From: an uncultured Porphyromonadaceae bacterium | Lineage (GTDB): Bacteria; Bacteroidota; Bacteroidia; Bacteroidales; Barnesiellaceae_A | Assembly: GCA_900542255.1 (NCBI GenBank) | Contig: UQMR01000026.1 | Span: 1-26,556, forward strand | Direction of reading: 5' to 3' | Length of the DNA: 26,556 bases | In this document: in pieces, positions 7,683-14,777 of the stretch | How the letters are laid out: each line of letters opens with the position of its first letter | Numbering within the stretch: the first letter of the stretch is position 1 | Made by a program: the position numbers and the translations under genes | The notes under the pieces: generated by a model | Told to the model about the DNA's origin: nothing | What the model saw: the letters and a program-made list of their open reading frames with translations, nothing else | Databases searched by the model: none

Positions 7683-8243
7683 ATGAAAACAAGATTGTTG
7701 TCGATTGTGGCTATATTATTGTCGTTCGTTTTGTTAGCCGGATGTAAATCCTCCCAGCAGACTGTCAAGCCCCTCAAAGCACACGAGCAAGATATACCGT
7801 TGAGCGGTAAAAAATACAGAAGCGACAAGGAGTACTGGCGTGTCGTACAGCAGGGTGTGAGCCCCGATATTTCCATGGCCAAGAAGGTAGCCTTGCAAAA
7901 TGCCCGTGGCGAGATGTCGGCTACTATCAAGGCTCAGGTGAAGGCCGTCATAGACAATTATGGCAAAAACTTTGCGGTAGCAGGAGATATCAGTGTCGTG
8001 AATGCCTACGAGGAGCAGGCCTATGCCGTGATAGACCAGACGTTGGTCAGTGCCGAGATGGTCGACGAGAAGTTATACAGCCTGAGCGACGGCACCTATC
8101 GCTACCATGTATGTTTGCAGGTGGCCCGCAAGACGATTGCCGACCAGTTGGAGCAGGCATTTATGAAAGATGCAAAATTGCGTGCCAGCTTCGATAAAGA
8201 GCAATTCAAGAAGGTATATGATGAGCAGATGAATGCCCAATAA
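7683..8243 (+). CDS. LPP20-family lipoprotein
   Basis: The 186-residue protein has a classic lipoprotein signal with lipobox LAGC (Cys21). The mature domain shows the LPP20 pattern: KEYWRVVQQGVSPDISMAKKVALQNARGEM, a long helix, then YEEQAYAVIDQTLVSAEMVDEKLYSLSDG and a final strand YRYHVCLQVAR. LPP20 relatives include Helicobacter Lpp20 and Vibrio FlgP, an outer-membrane flagellar component. Here there is no flagellar context, so only the fold and likely outer-membrane anchoring carry over. It is the last gene of the operon, 21 nt after the other LPP20-like gene, and a strong hairpin follows at 8316-8356. Confidence 0.85.
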   Translation: MKTRLLSIVAILLSFVLLAGCKSSQQTVKPLKAHEQDIPLSGKKYRSDKEYWRVVQQGVSPDISMAKKVALQNARGEMSATIKAQVKAVIDNYGKNFAVAGDISVVNAYEEQAYAVIDQTLVSAEMVDEKLYSLSDGTYRYHVCLQVARKTIADQLEQAFMKDAKLRASFDKEQFKKVYDEQMNAQ

Positions 8244-8315
8244 TGTGCAGGCTATGCCGTCGTGTCGCCGCTTTTATAATAGGCGGCAGCTCATGAAGGC
8301 GGCTGTTATATATTT

Positions 8316-8356
8316 GACGGGGGTGCAAGGCCTTAATATCGGCTTGCACCCCCGTC
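8316..8356 (+). terminator. Strong hairpin ending the envelope operon
   Basis: GACGGGGGTGCAAG and CTTGCACCCCCGTC form a perfect 14-bp stem with a 13-nt loop, followed by TTTATAG. The T run is short, so termination may be incomplete. It also lies downstream of the minus-strand small ORF at 8405-8494 and could end that transcript, although no T run exists on that side. Confidence 0.65.
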
Positions 8357-8404
8357 TTTATAGTTAGAGGTTTAGTTGAGTTCTCTTTTTTGTAAAGGAG
8401 CGGG

Positions 8405-8494
8405 TTATTTAATGAAGAAACCCGTCTCCATGATAACGTTGTTGTTGGTCTTCTCAATAATCAGTTTCATGATTTTTTTAATACTCTTTTTCAT
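8405..8494 (-). CDS. Possible small protein gene (29 residues)
   Basis: The frame reads MKKSIKKIMKLIIEK and ends METGFFIK before TAA. It has a basic N-terminal half and a short uncharged end. An in-frame ATG three codons upstream (8503) and one inside (8470) are other possible starts. Support comes from a good promoter facing it: TTG at 8557-8555, 19 nt, TAATTTTG at 8535-8528, giving a leader of about 30 nt. The size would suit a small regulatory or membrane-associated peptide, but I do not recognise the sequence. An overlapping plus-strand frame of 45 codons at 8412-8549 is hydrophobic and lacks a promoter; it is probably a by-product of antisense Lys/Asn codons. Confidence 0.4.
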   Translation of the reverse strand: MKKSIKKIMKLIIEKTNNNVIMETGFFIK

Positions 8495-8527
8495 AACAAA
8501 CATGTTTAAAAAATATGTTTTACAACA

Positions 8528-8557
8528 CAAAATTACATGCATCTTTTAGCCTGTCAA
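8528..8557 (-). promoter_or_regulatory. Bacteroidota promoter facing the small ORF
   Basis: On the minus strand, TTG (8557-8555) is separated by 19 nt from TAATTTTG (8535-8528), an exact TAnnTTTG match with ideal spacing. The predicted start of transcription is near 8522. Confidence 0.6.
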
Positions 8558-8588
8558 TGAAAATTTACATTTTTAACCATGGATATTG

Positions 8589-8602
8589 TGCAAACGTTTG
8601 CA
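8589..8602. promoter_or_regulatory. Perfect 14-bp palindrome, LacI-family operator-like
   Basis: TGCAAACGTTTGCA is a perfect inverted repeat with a central CG, the form known for LacI/GalR-family operators. It sits between two divergent promoters: about 75 nt before the predicted start of the minus-strand small transcript and about 115 nt before that of the TPR gene. No LacI-type gene is in the window. Confidence 0.55.
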
Positions 8603-8674
8603 TAAAAATAGGCAAAAACAATCATAAAAACAGGTAGGCGGGAGTGGGGTAAAAAGAAAAAAATGAGCGTGAAA

Positions 8675-8706
8675 TTTCGTATATCGAAAGAAAAGGATTA
8701 ATTTTG
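8675..8706 (+). promoter_or_regulatory. Promoter of the TPR gene
   Basis: TTTCG (8675-8679, imperfect TTTG) precedes TAATTTTG (8699-8706, exact TAnnTTTG) by 19 nt. The leader to the ATG at 8748 is about 35 nt. Confidence 0.6.
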
Positions 8707-8747
8707 CGCCTGTTCATAAAATCAATAGCAAAAAATAAAACAACAAT

Positions 8748-9419
8748 ATGGCAGACAAAGAAATGGACGAGTTGGAGAAAGTGAATGAAGCGCTTACCTC
8801 GTCGGAGAAATTTATCGAAAAGCATCAGAAAACAATTATCACCGTAGTAATTGCAATAGTAGTTATCGTATCGGCAGTGCTTGCAGTGCGTCATTTCTAT
8901 CTGATACCGCGCGAAGAGAAAGCACAGGCAGCCATGTATCGTGCCGTGCTTGCCTTTGAGCAAGATTCGCTCGATTTGGCGTTGAACGGAAATGCCGATT
9001 TTGACGGTTTCCTTTTCGTTATAGACCAGTATGGTTCAACCCAAGCCGGTAACCTGGCATGCGCCTATGCCGGATTGGTATATTATGAGAAAGGCGAATA
9101 CGAAACGGCCTTGGAGTATCTGAGCAAGTTCAGTGCCGGCGATGCAGTCGTTTCGCCTGCTATTGTAGCATCGATAGGCAACTGCTATGCCAATCTGGAA
9201 AAATATGCCGAGGCTGTAAAATGCTTCGAGAAAGCTGCACAGGCTACCGACAACGACGTATTCTCGCCCATCTATCTGATGAAGGCAGCCGCCGTATATG
9301 AAAAGATGGGACAGAAAGCCGACGCTCTGAAACTGTATGAGAAGATAAAGAGCGAATATCCCCGCTCGCAGCAGGCTCAAACGATAGACTCGTACATCGA
9401 GCGTGCCAAGTTGCAATAA
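8748..9419 (+). CDS. Membrane-anchored TPR protein, YfgM-like topology
   Basis: The 223-residue protein has a charged cytoplasmic N-terminus (1-29), one membrane helix at about 30-50 (IITVVIAIVVIVSAVLAV), and a periplasmic part with about three TPR units: residues near 100-130 (AYAGLVYYEKGEYETALEYL), 135-165 (GNCYANLEKYAEAVKCFEKA) and 172-205 (KAAAVYEKMGQKADALKLYEKI). This is the topology of YfgM, a periplasmic chaperone partner of SecYEG in proteobacteria. As I recall, a TPR gene of this kind sits next to ribH in many Bacteroidota. Its exact role is unknown. It has its own promoter and terminator and so is a single-gene unit. Confidence 0.85.
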   Translation: MADKEMDELEKVNEALTSSEKFIEKHQKTIITVVIAIVVIVSAVLAVRHFYLIPREEKAQAAMYRAVLAFEQDSLDLALNGNADFDGFLFVIDQYGSTQAGNLACAYAGLVYYEKGEYETALEYLSKFSAGDAVVSPAIVASIGNCYANLEKYAEAVKCFEKAAQATDNDVFSPIYLMKAAAVYEKMGQKADALKLYEKIKSEYPRSQQAQTIDSYIERAKLQ

Positions 9420-9437
9420 TACCAAATTCGAGAATAT

Positions 9438-9473
9438 AAAAAGCCGCGACGATATATGCGTTGCGGCTTTTTT
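9438..9473 (+). terminator. Rho-independent terminator after the TPR gene
   Basis: AAAAAGCCGC pairs with GCGGCTTTTT and the stem extends inward by GAC/GTT and one G-C pair (one G-U) around a 7-nt loop, followed by TTTG. It lies about 20 nt past the stop codon. Confidence 0.85.
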
Positions 9474-9589
9474 GTTTGTGGGGCGGGAGAGTCGTGTATC
9501 CTTCTCAGGACAGCGGGCCGGGGAGTACTCCTTGGGACGGGAGGGCACATTCACGGAGCAGCTTTGTGACAGATGTCGTGGCCTCTGTC

Positions 9590-9619
9590 TTGGCAAATGA
9601 GAAAAAAGTAGTATTTTTG
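9590..9619 (+). promoter_or_regulatory. Promoter of ribH
   Basis: TTG at 9590-9592 is followed after 19 nt by TATTTTTG (9612-9619), an exact TAnnTTTG match. The leader is about 55 nt. I see no FMN riboswitch in it. Confidence 0.65.
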
Positions 9620-9680
9620 TTGAGCCAACCTTCTGTGCGATGTACGAGAGGGAGGCGGAAGAGATAAATTATGTAGAGCA

Positions 9681-10229
9681 ATGGCAAACGTATTGGATAA
9701 CAACGCGGTATTTACGCAAGGCGTGCCTTCGCCGGCAGAGTGCAAAGGTATGAAGATAGGCATTGTTGCCGCCGAATGGAACGACAATGTGATAACCCCC
9801 CTTCTCAAAGGAGCCATCGACACGCTCATAGAGCACGGCGTGCAGGAGAAGAACATCTATGTCACCCGTGTGCCGGGTACGGTAGAGCTTACCTATGGGG
9901 CGCGGGTTATGATAGAGCGGATAGAACCCTCGGCCGTGATTGTATTGGGATGTGTGGTGCGAGGCGACACGCCGCATTTCGATTATGTGTGCGCGAGTGT
10001 GACGCAGGGAGTGACGATGCTCAATGCCAGTCCCTATCCCCTGGTAGGAGGCATCTCTATCCATCGCCCGCCGGTAATATTCGGCGTAATCACAACGGAT
10101 ACGATGCAGCAGGCCCTCGACCGTGCCGGCGGGTGCGTAGGCAACAAAGGCAGCGAAAGCGCTGTTACCGCCCTGAAAATGTGTGCATTGAAGGCCGTTT
10201 CGCTGCAAGGGGGAGAGCTTGGGTTGTAG
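9681..10229 (+). CDS. ribH: 6,7-dimethyl-8-ribityllumazine synthase
   Basis: The enzyme condenses 5-amino-6-ribitylamino-uracil with 3,4-dihydroxy-2-butanone 4-phosphate to lumazine, the step before riboflavin synthase, in the cytoplasm. The 182-residue protein is of normal length. Motifs are complete: [17 protein letters not shown] (26-42) at the substrate site, [14 protein letters not shown] (64-77), and [18 protein letters not shown] (86-103) with the phosphate-binding RGDT and catalytic His99. The end carries [20 protein letters not shown] and [13 protein letters not shown]. It is a single gene here, apart from other rib genes, with its own promoter. No oddities were seen. Confidence 0.96.
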   Translation: MANVLDNNAVFTQGVPSPAECKGMKIGIVAAEWNDNVITPLLKGAIDTLIEHGVQEKNIYVTRVPGTVELTYGARVMIERIEPSAVIVLGCVVRGDTPHFDYVCASVTQGVTMLNASPYPLVGGISIHRPPVIFGVITTDTMQQALDRAGGCVGNKGSESAVTALKMCALKAVSLQGGELGL

Positions 10230-10345
10230 TAGAGACATCCCGGCCGGCTGTTGAGAGATGATACTTTCAACGGTTGTAACGGGTTATATATCAGTCGAAT
10301 AGATGTTAGCTTGCAATACATTCCGAAAAAAATATGATTGTGGAA

Positions 10346-10376
10346 TTGTGAAATAGAAGAAAACTTCGTACCTTTG
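10346..10376 (+). promoter_or_regulatory. Promoter of tRNA-Tyr
   Basis: TTG (10346-10348), 20 nt, then TACCTTTG (10369-10376), an exact TAnnTTTG match. Transcription would begin about 5 nt before the mature tRNA 5' end. Confidence 0.7.
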
Positions 10377-10386
10377 CACTGCAAAA

Positions 10387-10469
10387 GGGCGAATACCAGA
10401 GTGGCCAAATGGGGCAGACTGTAAATCTGCTGGTTTATACCTTCGGTGGTTCGAATCCATCTTCGCCCA
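10387..10469 (+). tRNA. tRNA-Tyr (GTA anticodon)
   Basis: The 83-nt gene has a 7-bp acceptor stem (GGGCGAA with TTCGCCC), an anticodon stem-loop with GTA in GACTGTAAATC, a long variable arm as in bacterial class II tRNAs, and a T loop TTCGAAT. The discriminator base is A at 10469. The next bases are CAA, so the 3' CCA is not encoded and must be added by the nucleotidyltransferase. Confidence 0.95.
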
Positions 10470-10478
10470 CAAGAAATT

Positions 10479-10513
10479 ACGGATGCAGGCTTTTTTGTAC
10501 TGCATCCGTTTTT
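10479..10513 (+). terminator. Rho-independent terminator after tRNA-Tyr
   Basis: ACGGATGCAG and CTGCATCCGT form a 10-bp stem with an 11-nt loop, followed by TTTTT. It lies 10 nt past the tRNA end. Confidence 0.85.
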
Positions 10514-10553
10514 GTTTATCTGTAAAAGCCAATCACTGTAAAAACAGAATATT

Positions 10554-11309
10554 ATGGATACACTAAGCCTTATGCAGCAACGCCGTACTATAAGAAGGTA
10601 TAGCGACCGCGCAGTAGACGAAACATTATTGAACCGATTGTTGGAAGCGGCATTCCGCGCACCCACGACCGGTGGTATGCAGGTGTATAGCGTGGTGGTG
10701 ACGCGTGATGCCGAGATGAAAAAACGTCTTGCACCGGCACACTTCAACCAGCCGGCCTTGATGGCAGCCCCGGTGGTACTCACCTTCTGCGCCGATTTCA
10801 ACCGCTTTGTGAAGTGGTGCGAGGAGAGCCGTGCCGTGCCCGGATATGAGAACTTCGTATCGTTTACGACGGCCATGATAGACGCCTTGTTGGTGGCACA
10901 GCAATTCAATACGGCGGCCGAGTCGGAAGGATTGGGATGTTGCTATCTGGGTACGACCACCTACAACGCCCCCCAGATAGCCGAGGTGTTGCAGTTGCCG
11001 CGTCTGGTAGTGCCTGTAACGACGTTGACGGTAGGCTACCCGGCCGAGACCCCTGAGCAGGTAGAGCGTCTGCCGCTCGAAGCCATTGTACATCACGAAC
11101 AATATAGCGATTACGACAGTGCGACCATCCGCCGCTTGTATGCCGAGAAAGAGTCGCTTCCCGTCAACCGCGCTTTTGTGGCCGAGAACGGGAAGGAGAC
11201 ACTGGCACAAGTATTTACCGATGTGCGGTATAAGCAGGCCGATAACGAGTATTTCTCCCGCGTGTGGCTCGACTTTATCGTCGCACAGGGATTTGCGCTC
11301 CCCGAATAA
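10554..11309 (+). CDS. Nitroreductase-family FMN oxidoreductase (NfsA/FRP type)
   Basis: The 251-residue protein shows the N-terminal FMN-binding pattern of nitroreductases, RRTIRRYSDRAVDETLLNRL (residues 10-29), then EAAFRAPTTGGMQ, and a central helix TTAMIDALLVAQQFNTAAESEGLGCCYLG as in flavin reductases. Length and the long C-terminal extension resemble the NfsA/FRP group, which reduces nitro compounds or quinones with NAD(P)H as an FMN homodimer. The natural substrate cannot be told. It is a single gene between the tRNA terminator and a strong convergent terminator. I found no clear promoter in the 40 nt between the tRNA terminator and the ATG, so read-through from the tRNA promoter is possible. 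Confidence 0.9.
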   Translation: MDTLSLMQQRRTIRRYSDRAVDETLLNRLLEAAFRAPTTGGMQVYSVVVTRDAEMKKRLAPAHFNQPALMAAPVVLTFCADFNRFVKWCEESRAVPGYENFVSFTTAMIDALLVAQQFNTAAESEGLGCCYLGTTTYNAPQIAEVLQLPRLVVPVTTLTVGYPAETPEQVERLPLEAIVHHEQYSDYDSATIRRLYAEKESLPVNRAFVAENGKETLAQVFTDVRYKQADNEYFSRVWLDFIVAQGFALPE

Positions 11310-11351
11310 CCGGTATAAGTAGTTTGTTGTAACCGCTCTTGCCGTAAAAAA

Positions 11352-11396
11352 AAGGGGGGCTGTGGCGCAGGAGACCGACCGCGCCGCAGCCCCCTT
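11352..11396. terminator. Bidirectional terminator between nitroreductase and PUL regulator
   Basis: A stem of about 16 bp (AAGGGGGGCTGTGGCGC with GCGCCGCAGCCCCCTT; one bulged G and one G-U) is flanked by eight A on the left, which read as a T run for the minus-strand regulator gene, and by a T/C-rich run on the right. It probably ends both converging transcripts. Confidence 0.8.
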
Positions 11397-11496
11397 CTCT
11401 CTTTTGTCCCGGCTTGGTGGCGGCAGGGGCGTCGCCGCACGCATGGCGCCTGCAAGAGAGGCCCGTGTCAGGCGGGGTGATAGCTGGGGCACACGG

Positions 11497-14427
11497 TTAG
11501 AGTTGCTGCAAGAAGACGGTGAGATTCGTGTCGCGTTCGAGCCCCATCTTTTTGCGGAGCCGGTATCTTGTCATCTCTACCGAGCGTACCGACATGTTGA
11601 GCAACGGCGCAATCTCCTTGGAGCTGAGCCCCATTTTCAGGTAGGCACAGAGGCGGCGGTCGGTGACATTGAGTTGCGGGAACGATTTGCTGAGGCGGCC
11701 GAGGAAATTTTCATATACGACGTCGAAATTTTCCTCGAATCTGTGCCAGTCATTATCATGCTCGATGTTCTCCTGTATCTGTTTTTGCAGATGCCGTATC
11801 TGTTTTGATATTTTCTCCGACGGCATCTGGTCGTTTACGTTATCGTCAATCTTATGGAGGGACGCTATCAGGTCGATGAGAATTTCGTTTTTACGCATGA
11901 TGTTGGCCGTGGTATGCGACAGCTCTTGCGATTTGTGTCGCAGGTCGTGTTCGAGTTGTTGGTTTTTGAGCGTAACTATCTCGCGCTCTTTCTCTTGCGA
12001 TTCGGCGAGGTGGCGTTTTTGCTGCTCTTCGAGTTCTCGCTCTTTCTGTATGCGTATCTCGTATGCAGCCTTTTGCGATTTCGCCTTAATGAAGCGTATG
12101 AGCAGATATATGAGCAGAATCAGCAGGAGGGTATAGGCAAAAATGGCGGGGGCACTCGAATACCACGGTGCCAGAATCTCGAACGTAATGCTCGTTTGAG
12201 CCTCGGTGCTGTCGTATGTATTATATGCTTTGACGTGTAACGTGTACACCCCCTGCCGGAGCTGTTGGTATTGGTACACGTTAGAGGTCTGTGGCGCCGA
12301 GAACTGTTCGTCGTAATTCTCCAACATAAAGCTGTAACGGATAGCATTCCCTTCGCGATATTCGGGCCATGCGCATTCAAAGCGCAGGCTGTTGAGTTTA
12401 TGGGATATTTTCAGCGGTTGGTTGCCGGTGTTCTTGTCGTAAAGCAGTGAGTCGTTGTTGTTGACAGAGTAGATATGTTTTATATAGAAAGCCTTTTTAT
12501 CGAGTTTGGGCATACTCTTGTATGTATCTATCCACAAAAAACCATCTTCCGTAGAGAGTATAATGAGCCTCTCGTCGATAAAATTGAGATGCTCAAAGCC
12601 TATGATAAGTTTGTTGAGCAAAGGCCGGAATGATGCAGTGTCGAGGTTATAGTGGCCTGCGGGGTCGCTTATGGCTGTGGCTATATATTTGGGCGAGATG
12701 GCCCATATGTTGTTCCCCGGGTTTACGTGCAGCCGCAGTGTATTGCCGGGATGTTTCCCGAAAAGGTTATTCAGCTCTTTGTGAGGCAGCAGGCCCTCTG
12801 TCTGCGGGTCGTACATGAAGAATCCGTTTTCGGCAGAGAATATCATGTTGTTACCTATGCGGTGGATGGTGTTGTTCTGCTTTCCGGCAAGCCCCTGTTT
12901 GTCGTCGTAGAGTCTTATATCGGCAATACTGTCGGCTGTTGCGTTGAGTTTGAGCCGATATACGCCGTTCATCCAGTGCGAAATCCAGACATACCCCTGT
13001 ATATCCTCGGCAATCATGCCGGTAGCCGAGTCGAACCCCTTGATGTAATGGCTGCAAATCCACTTCCCGTTTTGTTTTTTGAGTATATACAATCCTTGGT
13101 AAGAGGAGCCGAGGATAAGCCCGGGCATCTGGTGGAGTTTTACAAAAGCCCATGTGCCGCAGGTGCCGGGAATGAAATGGGGCGTGTTCCCCTCTATCAC
13201 GAAGGCTCCGTAGTCGTTGCCGCAAAAAACGGTGCCGTCAATCTCTTTGAGGGTCCATACCTGGCTGTTCAGGCATGTGGTAAGTTGCAACGATTCGGGA
13301 GAGTTGTCGATGGGATACCGGGCGCTGTAAAGCCCTTGGTTGGTGCCTAAATATAGCTTGCTGTCTTTGATAAGCGATGTGTACCCCGAGCCGTAGATAT
13401 TGTTGGGCGAATCGAAGAAGGAGCGGATAGGCGAGTTGTCGAGTACATAGTCTATGCCTTTGTCCAGCCCGAGCCAGATGTTCCCGAGGTGGTCGAATTT
13501 TGCACTCAGTACCGTATTGTTTTGTAGCCCCGAGAAGGTATTGACATAGGTGTAGCTCTCATTTCTCAGGTCGTGGATGATAATGCCTCGTGCCACCGTG
13601 CCATATACGATTTTTTTACCGTTGGTAGCTGCGCAAAAGGCTTGGTTCTGTTTCAGAAAATCGTCGATGGGCGTTTTCATGGAGACAATGTTCTTGCCAT
13701 CGAAGAGATAAAGCCCGTGAAAGTCCGTGACAAACAGCGGCATGTTGTGGTAGGGGATGATAGCACATACCTTTTTATTGTATAGTTGTTCGCTGCCGGG
13801 AATGGGGATGAACATCTTGCCGTTGAGCATCATGATGCCGTCGACTTGTGAAGCAATAAGCAGCGAATGGCCGATGACGGCCGATGTCTCTATCTTGTGA
13901 TTGAAGTTGTAGCGTATGATGGTATCGTTGTTCAGCTCCATGACTACATTGTCGCCCTGGAAGAAGATGCGGTCGTCCATGCGGTGAATATTCCATATCT
14001 CGTTGAATTGCCTCTCGTGCTCGGCTATCTTCTCTTTGAGAGAGTAGTAGGTAAAGTGTTTCGTTGCAGGGTCGTGAGCATAGTAACCCAGTTCGTTGAA
14101 AGCGCCTGCGTAAATGCGATTTGAGATGCTGTCATATAGGACCGCTCTCACATTGGTATGGTTGCCGATAGGCAGGGTGCGCCAGTTGGTGCCGTCAAAG
14201 GAGAGAAGCCCCTCGTTATTGGCAAAGAATACTTCGAGGTTGTTGTCTTGTGTGATATCCCAATTTTGTGTCCCGGCCTTGTACTCGGCGCGCGGGAAGT
14301 TGCGTACGAGCGGATGCAAGGCTACGACCGGTCCTGTTGTTGCCGTCACGAGCAACATGGCAAGAGCCGTACGTAAAATAGTGTACCAAATGTCAATTTT
14401 GTAGAAAATGCTTGTGTGTGTTGTCAT
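11497..14427 (-). CDS. Membrane-spanning one-component regulator (beta-propeller, Y_Y_Y, LuxR-type HTH)
   Basis: The 976-residue protein (ATG at 14427) has an N-terminal hydrophobic signal segment (about 18-37), a large propeller-type sensor region with repeats of the form NLEVFFANNEGLLSFDG, GNIWLGLDKGI and GYVWISHWMNG (about 40-640), and a Y_Y_Y-like domain (IRYSFMLENYDEQF through VYTLHVKAYNTYDS) before a membrane helix at about 759-779. A cytoplasmic coiled coil (about 786-845) leads to a C-terminal LuxR-type HTH at about 922-972 (VTDRRLCAYLKMGLSSKEIA; SVRSVEMTRYRLRKKM). No kinase or receiver domain is present, so signal must pass directly across the membrane to DNA binding. The frame is open 13 codons further to 14466, but a promoter-like CACCTTTG lies at 14454-14447, so the inner ATG is preferred. 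It is divergent from the glucan operon and likely controls it. Confidence 0.9.
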   Translation of the reverse strand: MTTHTSIFYKIDIWYTILRTALAMLLVTATTGPVVALHPLVRNFPRAEYKAGTQNWDITQDNNLEVFFANNEGLLSFDGTNWRTLPIGNHTNVRAVLYDSISNRIYAGAFNELGYYAHDPATKHFTYYSLKEKIAEHERQFNEIWNIHRMDDRIFFQGDNVVMELNNDTIIRYNFNHKIETSAVIGHSLLIASQVDGIMMLNGKMFIPIPGSEQLYNKKVCAIIPYHNMPLFVTDFHGLYLFDGKNIVSMKTPIDDFLKQNQAFCAATNGKKIVYGTVARGIIIHDLRNESYTYVNTFSGLQNNTVLSAKFDHLGNIWLGLDKGIDYVLDNSPIRSFFDSPNNIYGSGYTSLIKDSKLYLGTNQGLYSARYPIDNSPESLQLTTCLNSQVWTLKEIDGTVFCGNDYGAFVIEGNTPHFIPGTCGTWAFVKLHQMPGLILGSSYQGLYILKKQNGKWICSHYIKGFDSATGMIAEDIQGYVWISHWMNGVYRLKLNATADSIADIRLYDDKQGLAGKQNNTIHRIGNNMIFSAENGFFMYDPQTEGLLPHKELNNLFGKHPGNTLRLHVNPGNNIWAISPKYIATAISDPAGHYNLDTASFRPLLNKLIIGFEHLNFIDERLIILSTEDGFLWIDTYKSMPKLDKKAFYIKHIYSVNNNDSLLYDKNTGNQPLKISHKLNSLRFECAWPEYREGNAIRYSFMLENYDEQFSAPQTSNVYQYQQLRQGVYTLHVKAYNTYDSTEAQTSITFEILAPWYSSAPAIFAYTLLLILLIYLLIRFIKAKSQKAAYEIRIQKERELEEQQKRHLAESQEKEREIVTLKNQQLEHDLRHKSQELSHTTANIMRKNEILIDLIASLHKIDDNVNDQMPSEKISKQIRHLQKQIQENIEHDNDWHRFEENFDVVYENFLGRLSKSFPQLNVTDRRLCAYLKMGLSSKEIAPLLNMSVRSVEMTRYRLRKKMGLERDTNLTVFLQQL

Positions 14428-14446
14428 GGTATGGACTATTATGATG

Positions 14447-14454
14447 CAAAGGTG
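14447..14454 (-). promoter_or_regulatory. Likely -7 element for the PUL regulator
   Basis: On the minus strand this reads CACCTTTG, one mismatch from TAnnTTTG. It lies 20 nt before the ATG at 14427 and inside the longer open frame, which decides the start. No good -33 was found. Confidence 0.4.
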
Positions 14455-14604
14455 CGAAAAATACAAATGTGAGGTGGAATTAAAAGTGTGTTTTATAGCA
14501 TGTTTTTATTTATCTATTTGATATACAGTTATTAATGAATTTGTGATTGAATTTTTGTTGAGTTGTTTTTAGTCGTTTGTTGAGTTTTTGTGAAGTGAAA
14601 ATGC

Positions 14605-14636
14605 TTGTATTATATTGTCATATAGCTTTATCTTTG
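14605..14636 (+). promoter_or_regulatory. Promoter of the glucan-utilization operon
   Basis: TTG (14605-14607), 21 nt, then TATCTTTG (14629-14636), an exact TAnnTTTG match. The leader of about 135 nt includes a possible GCCGGT/ACCGGC stem (14663-14668 with 14702-14707) and a small CATG-AAAA-CATG hairpin. The regulator's binding site is expected near or upstream, but I could not pick out a convincing repeat. Confidence 0.55.
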
Positions 14637-14777
14637 TGACGTAAAAAATGTGAAAGAGAATTGCCGGTACATGAAAACATGCTTACACATTAATAATAAA
14701 GACCGGCTGTTTCGTGTGGATGCTACTTCGGTTTGCACCCCCGGATAGAGAAGAGGAATAAGTTAATAACAAGTACC

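Larger units (their letters stand above)
8244..8747. other. 504-nt intergenic region with regulatory signals
   Basis: No large coding frame fits here. It holds the operon hairpin (8316-8356), a candidate 29-codon minus-strand ORF with promoter (8405-8557), a perfect 14-bp palindrome (8589-8602) and the promoter of the TPR gene (8675-8706). The part from 8460 to 8640 is strongly A+T-rich. Confidence 0.7.

Noticed and set aside
8412..8549. Plus-strand 45-codon hydrophobic ORF overlapping the minus small ORF
   Set aside because: It is the antisense reading of Lys/Asn-rich codons, which gives Phe/Leu/Ile runs by chance. An AAAGGAG lies 11 nt upstream, but no promoter faces it.
9522..9531. Palindrome GGAGTACTCC upstream of ribH
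   Set aside because: Ten bases in G-rich sequence, about 60 nt before the -33 element and with no known operator form; likely chance.
9620..9680. FMN riboswitch before ribH
   Set aside because: The leader is only about 55-60 nt, too short for the FMN aptamer, and its conserved blocks are not seen.
14663..14707. Possible structured leader element of the glucan operon (GCCGGT/ACCGGC)
   Set aside because: Only six pairs across a 33-nt loop; not enough to call a riboswitch or attenuator. Mentioned only under the promoter.
14733..14777. Upstream TTG start for SusC (also TTG at 19582 and 20521 for later genes)
   Set aside because: The added residues are polar and precede a normal signal peptide; the inner ATG starts give standard export signals.
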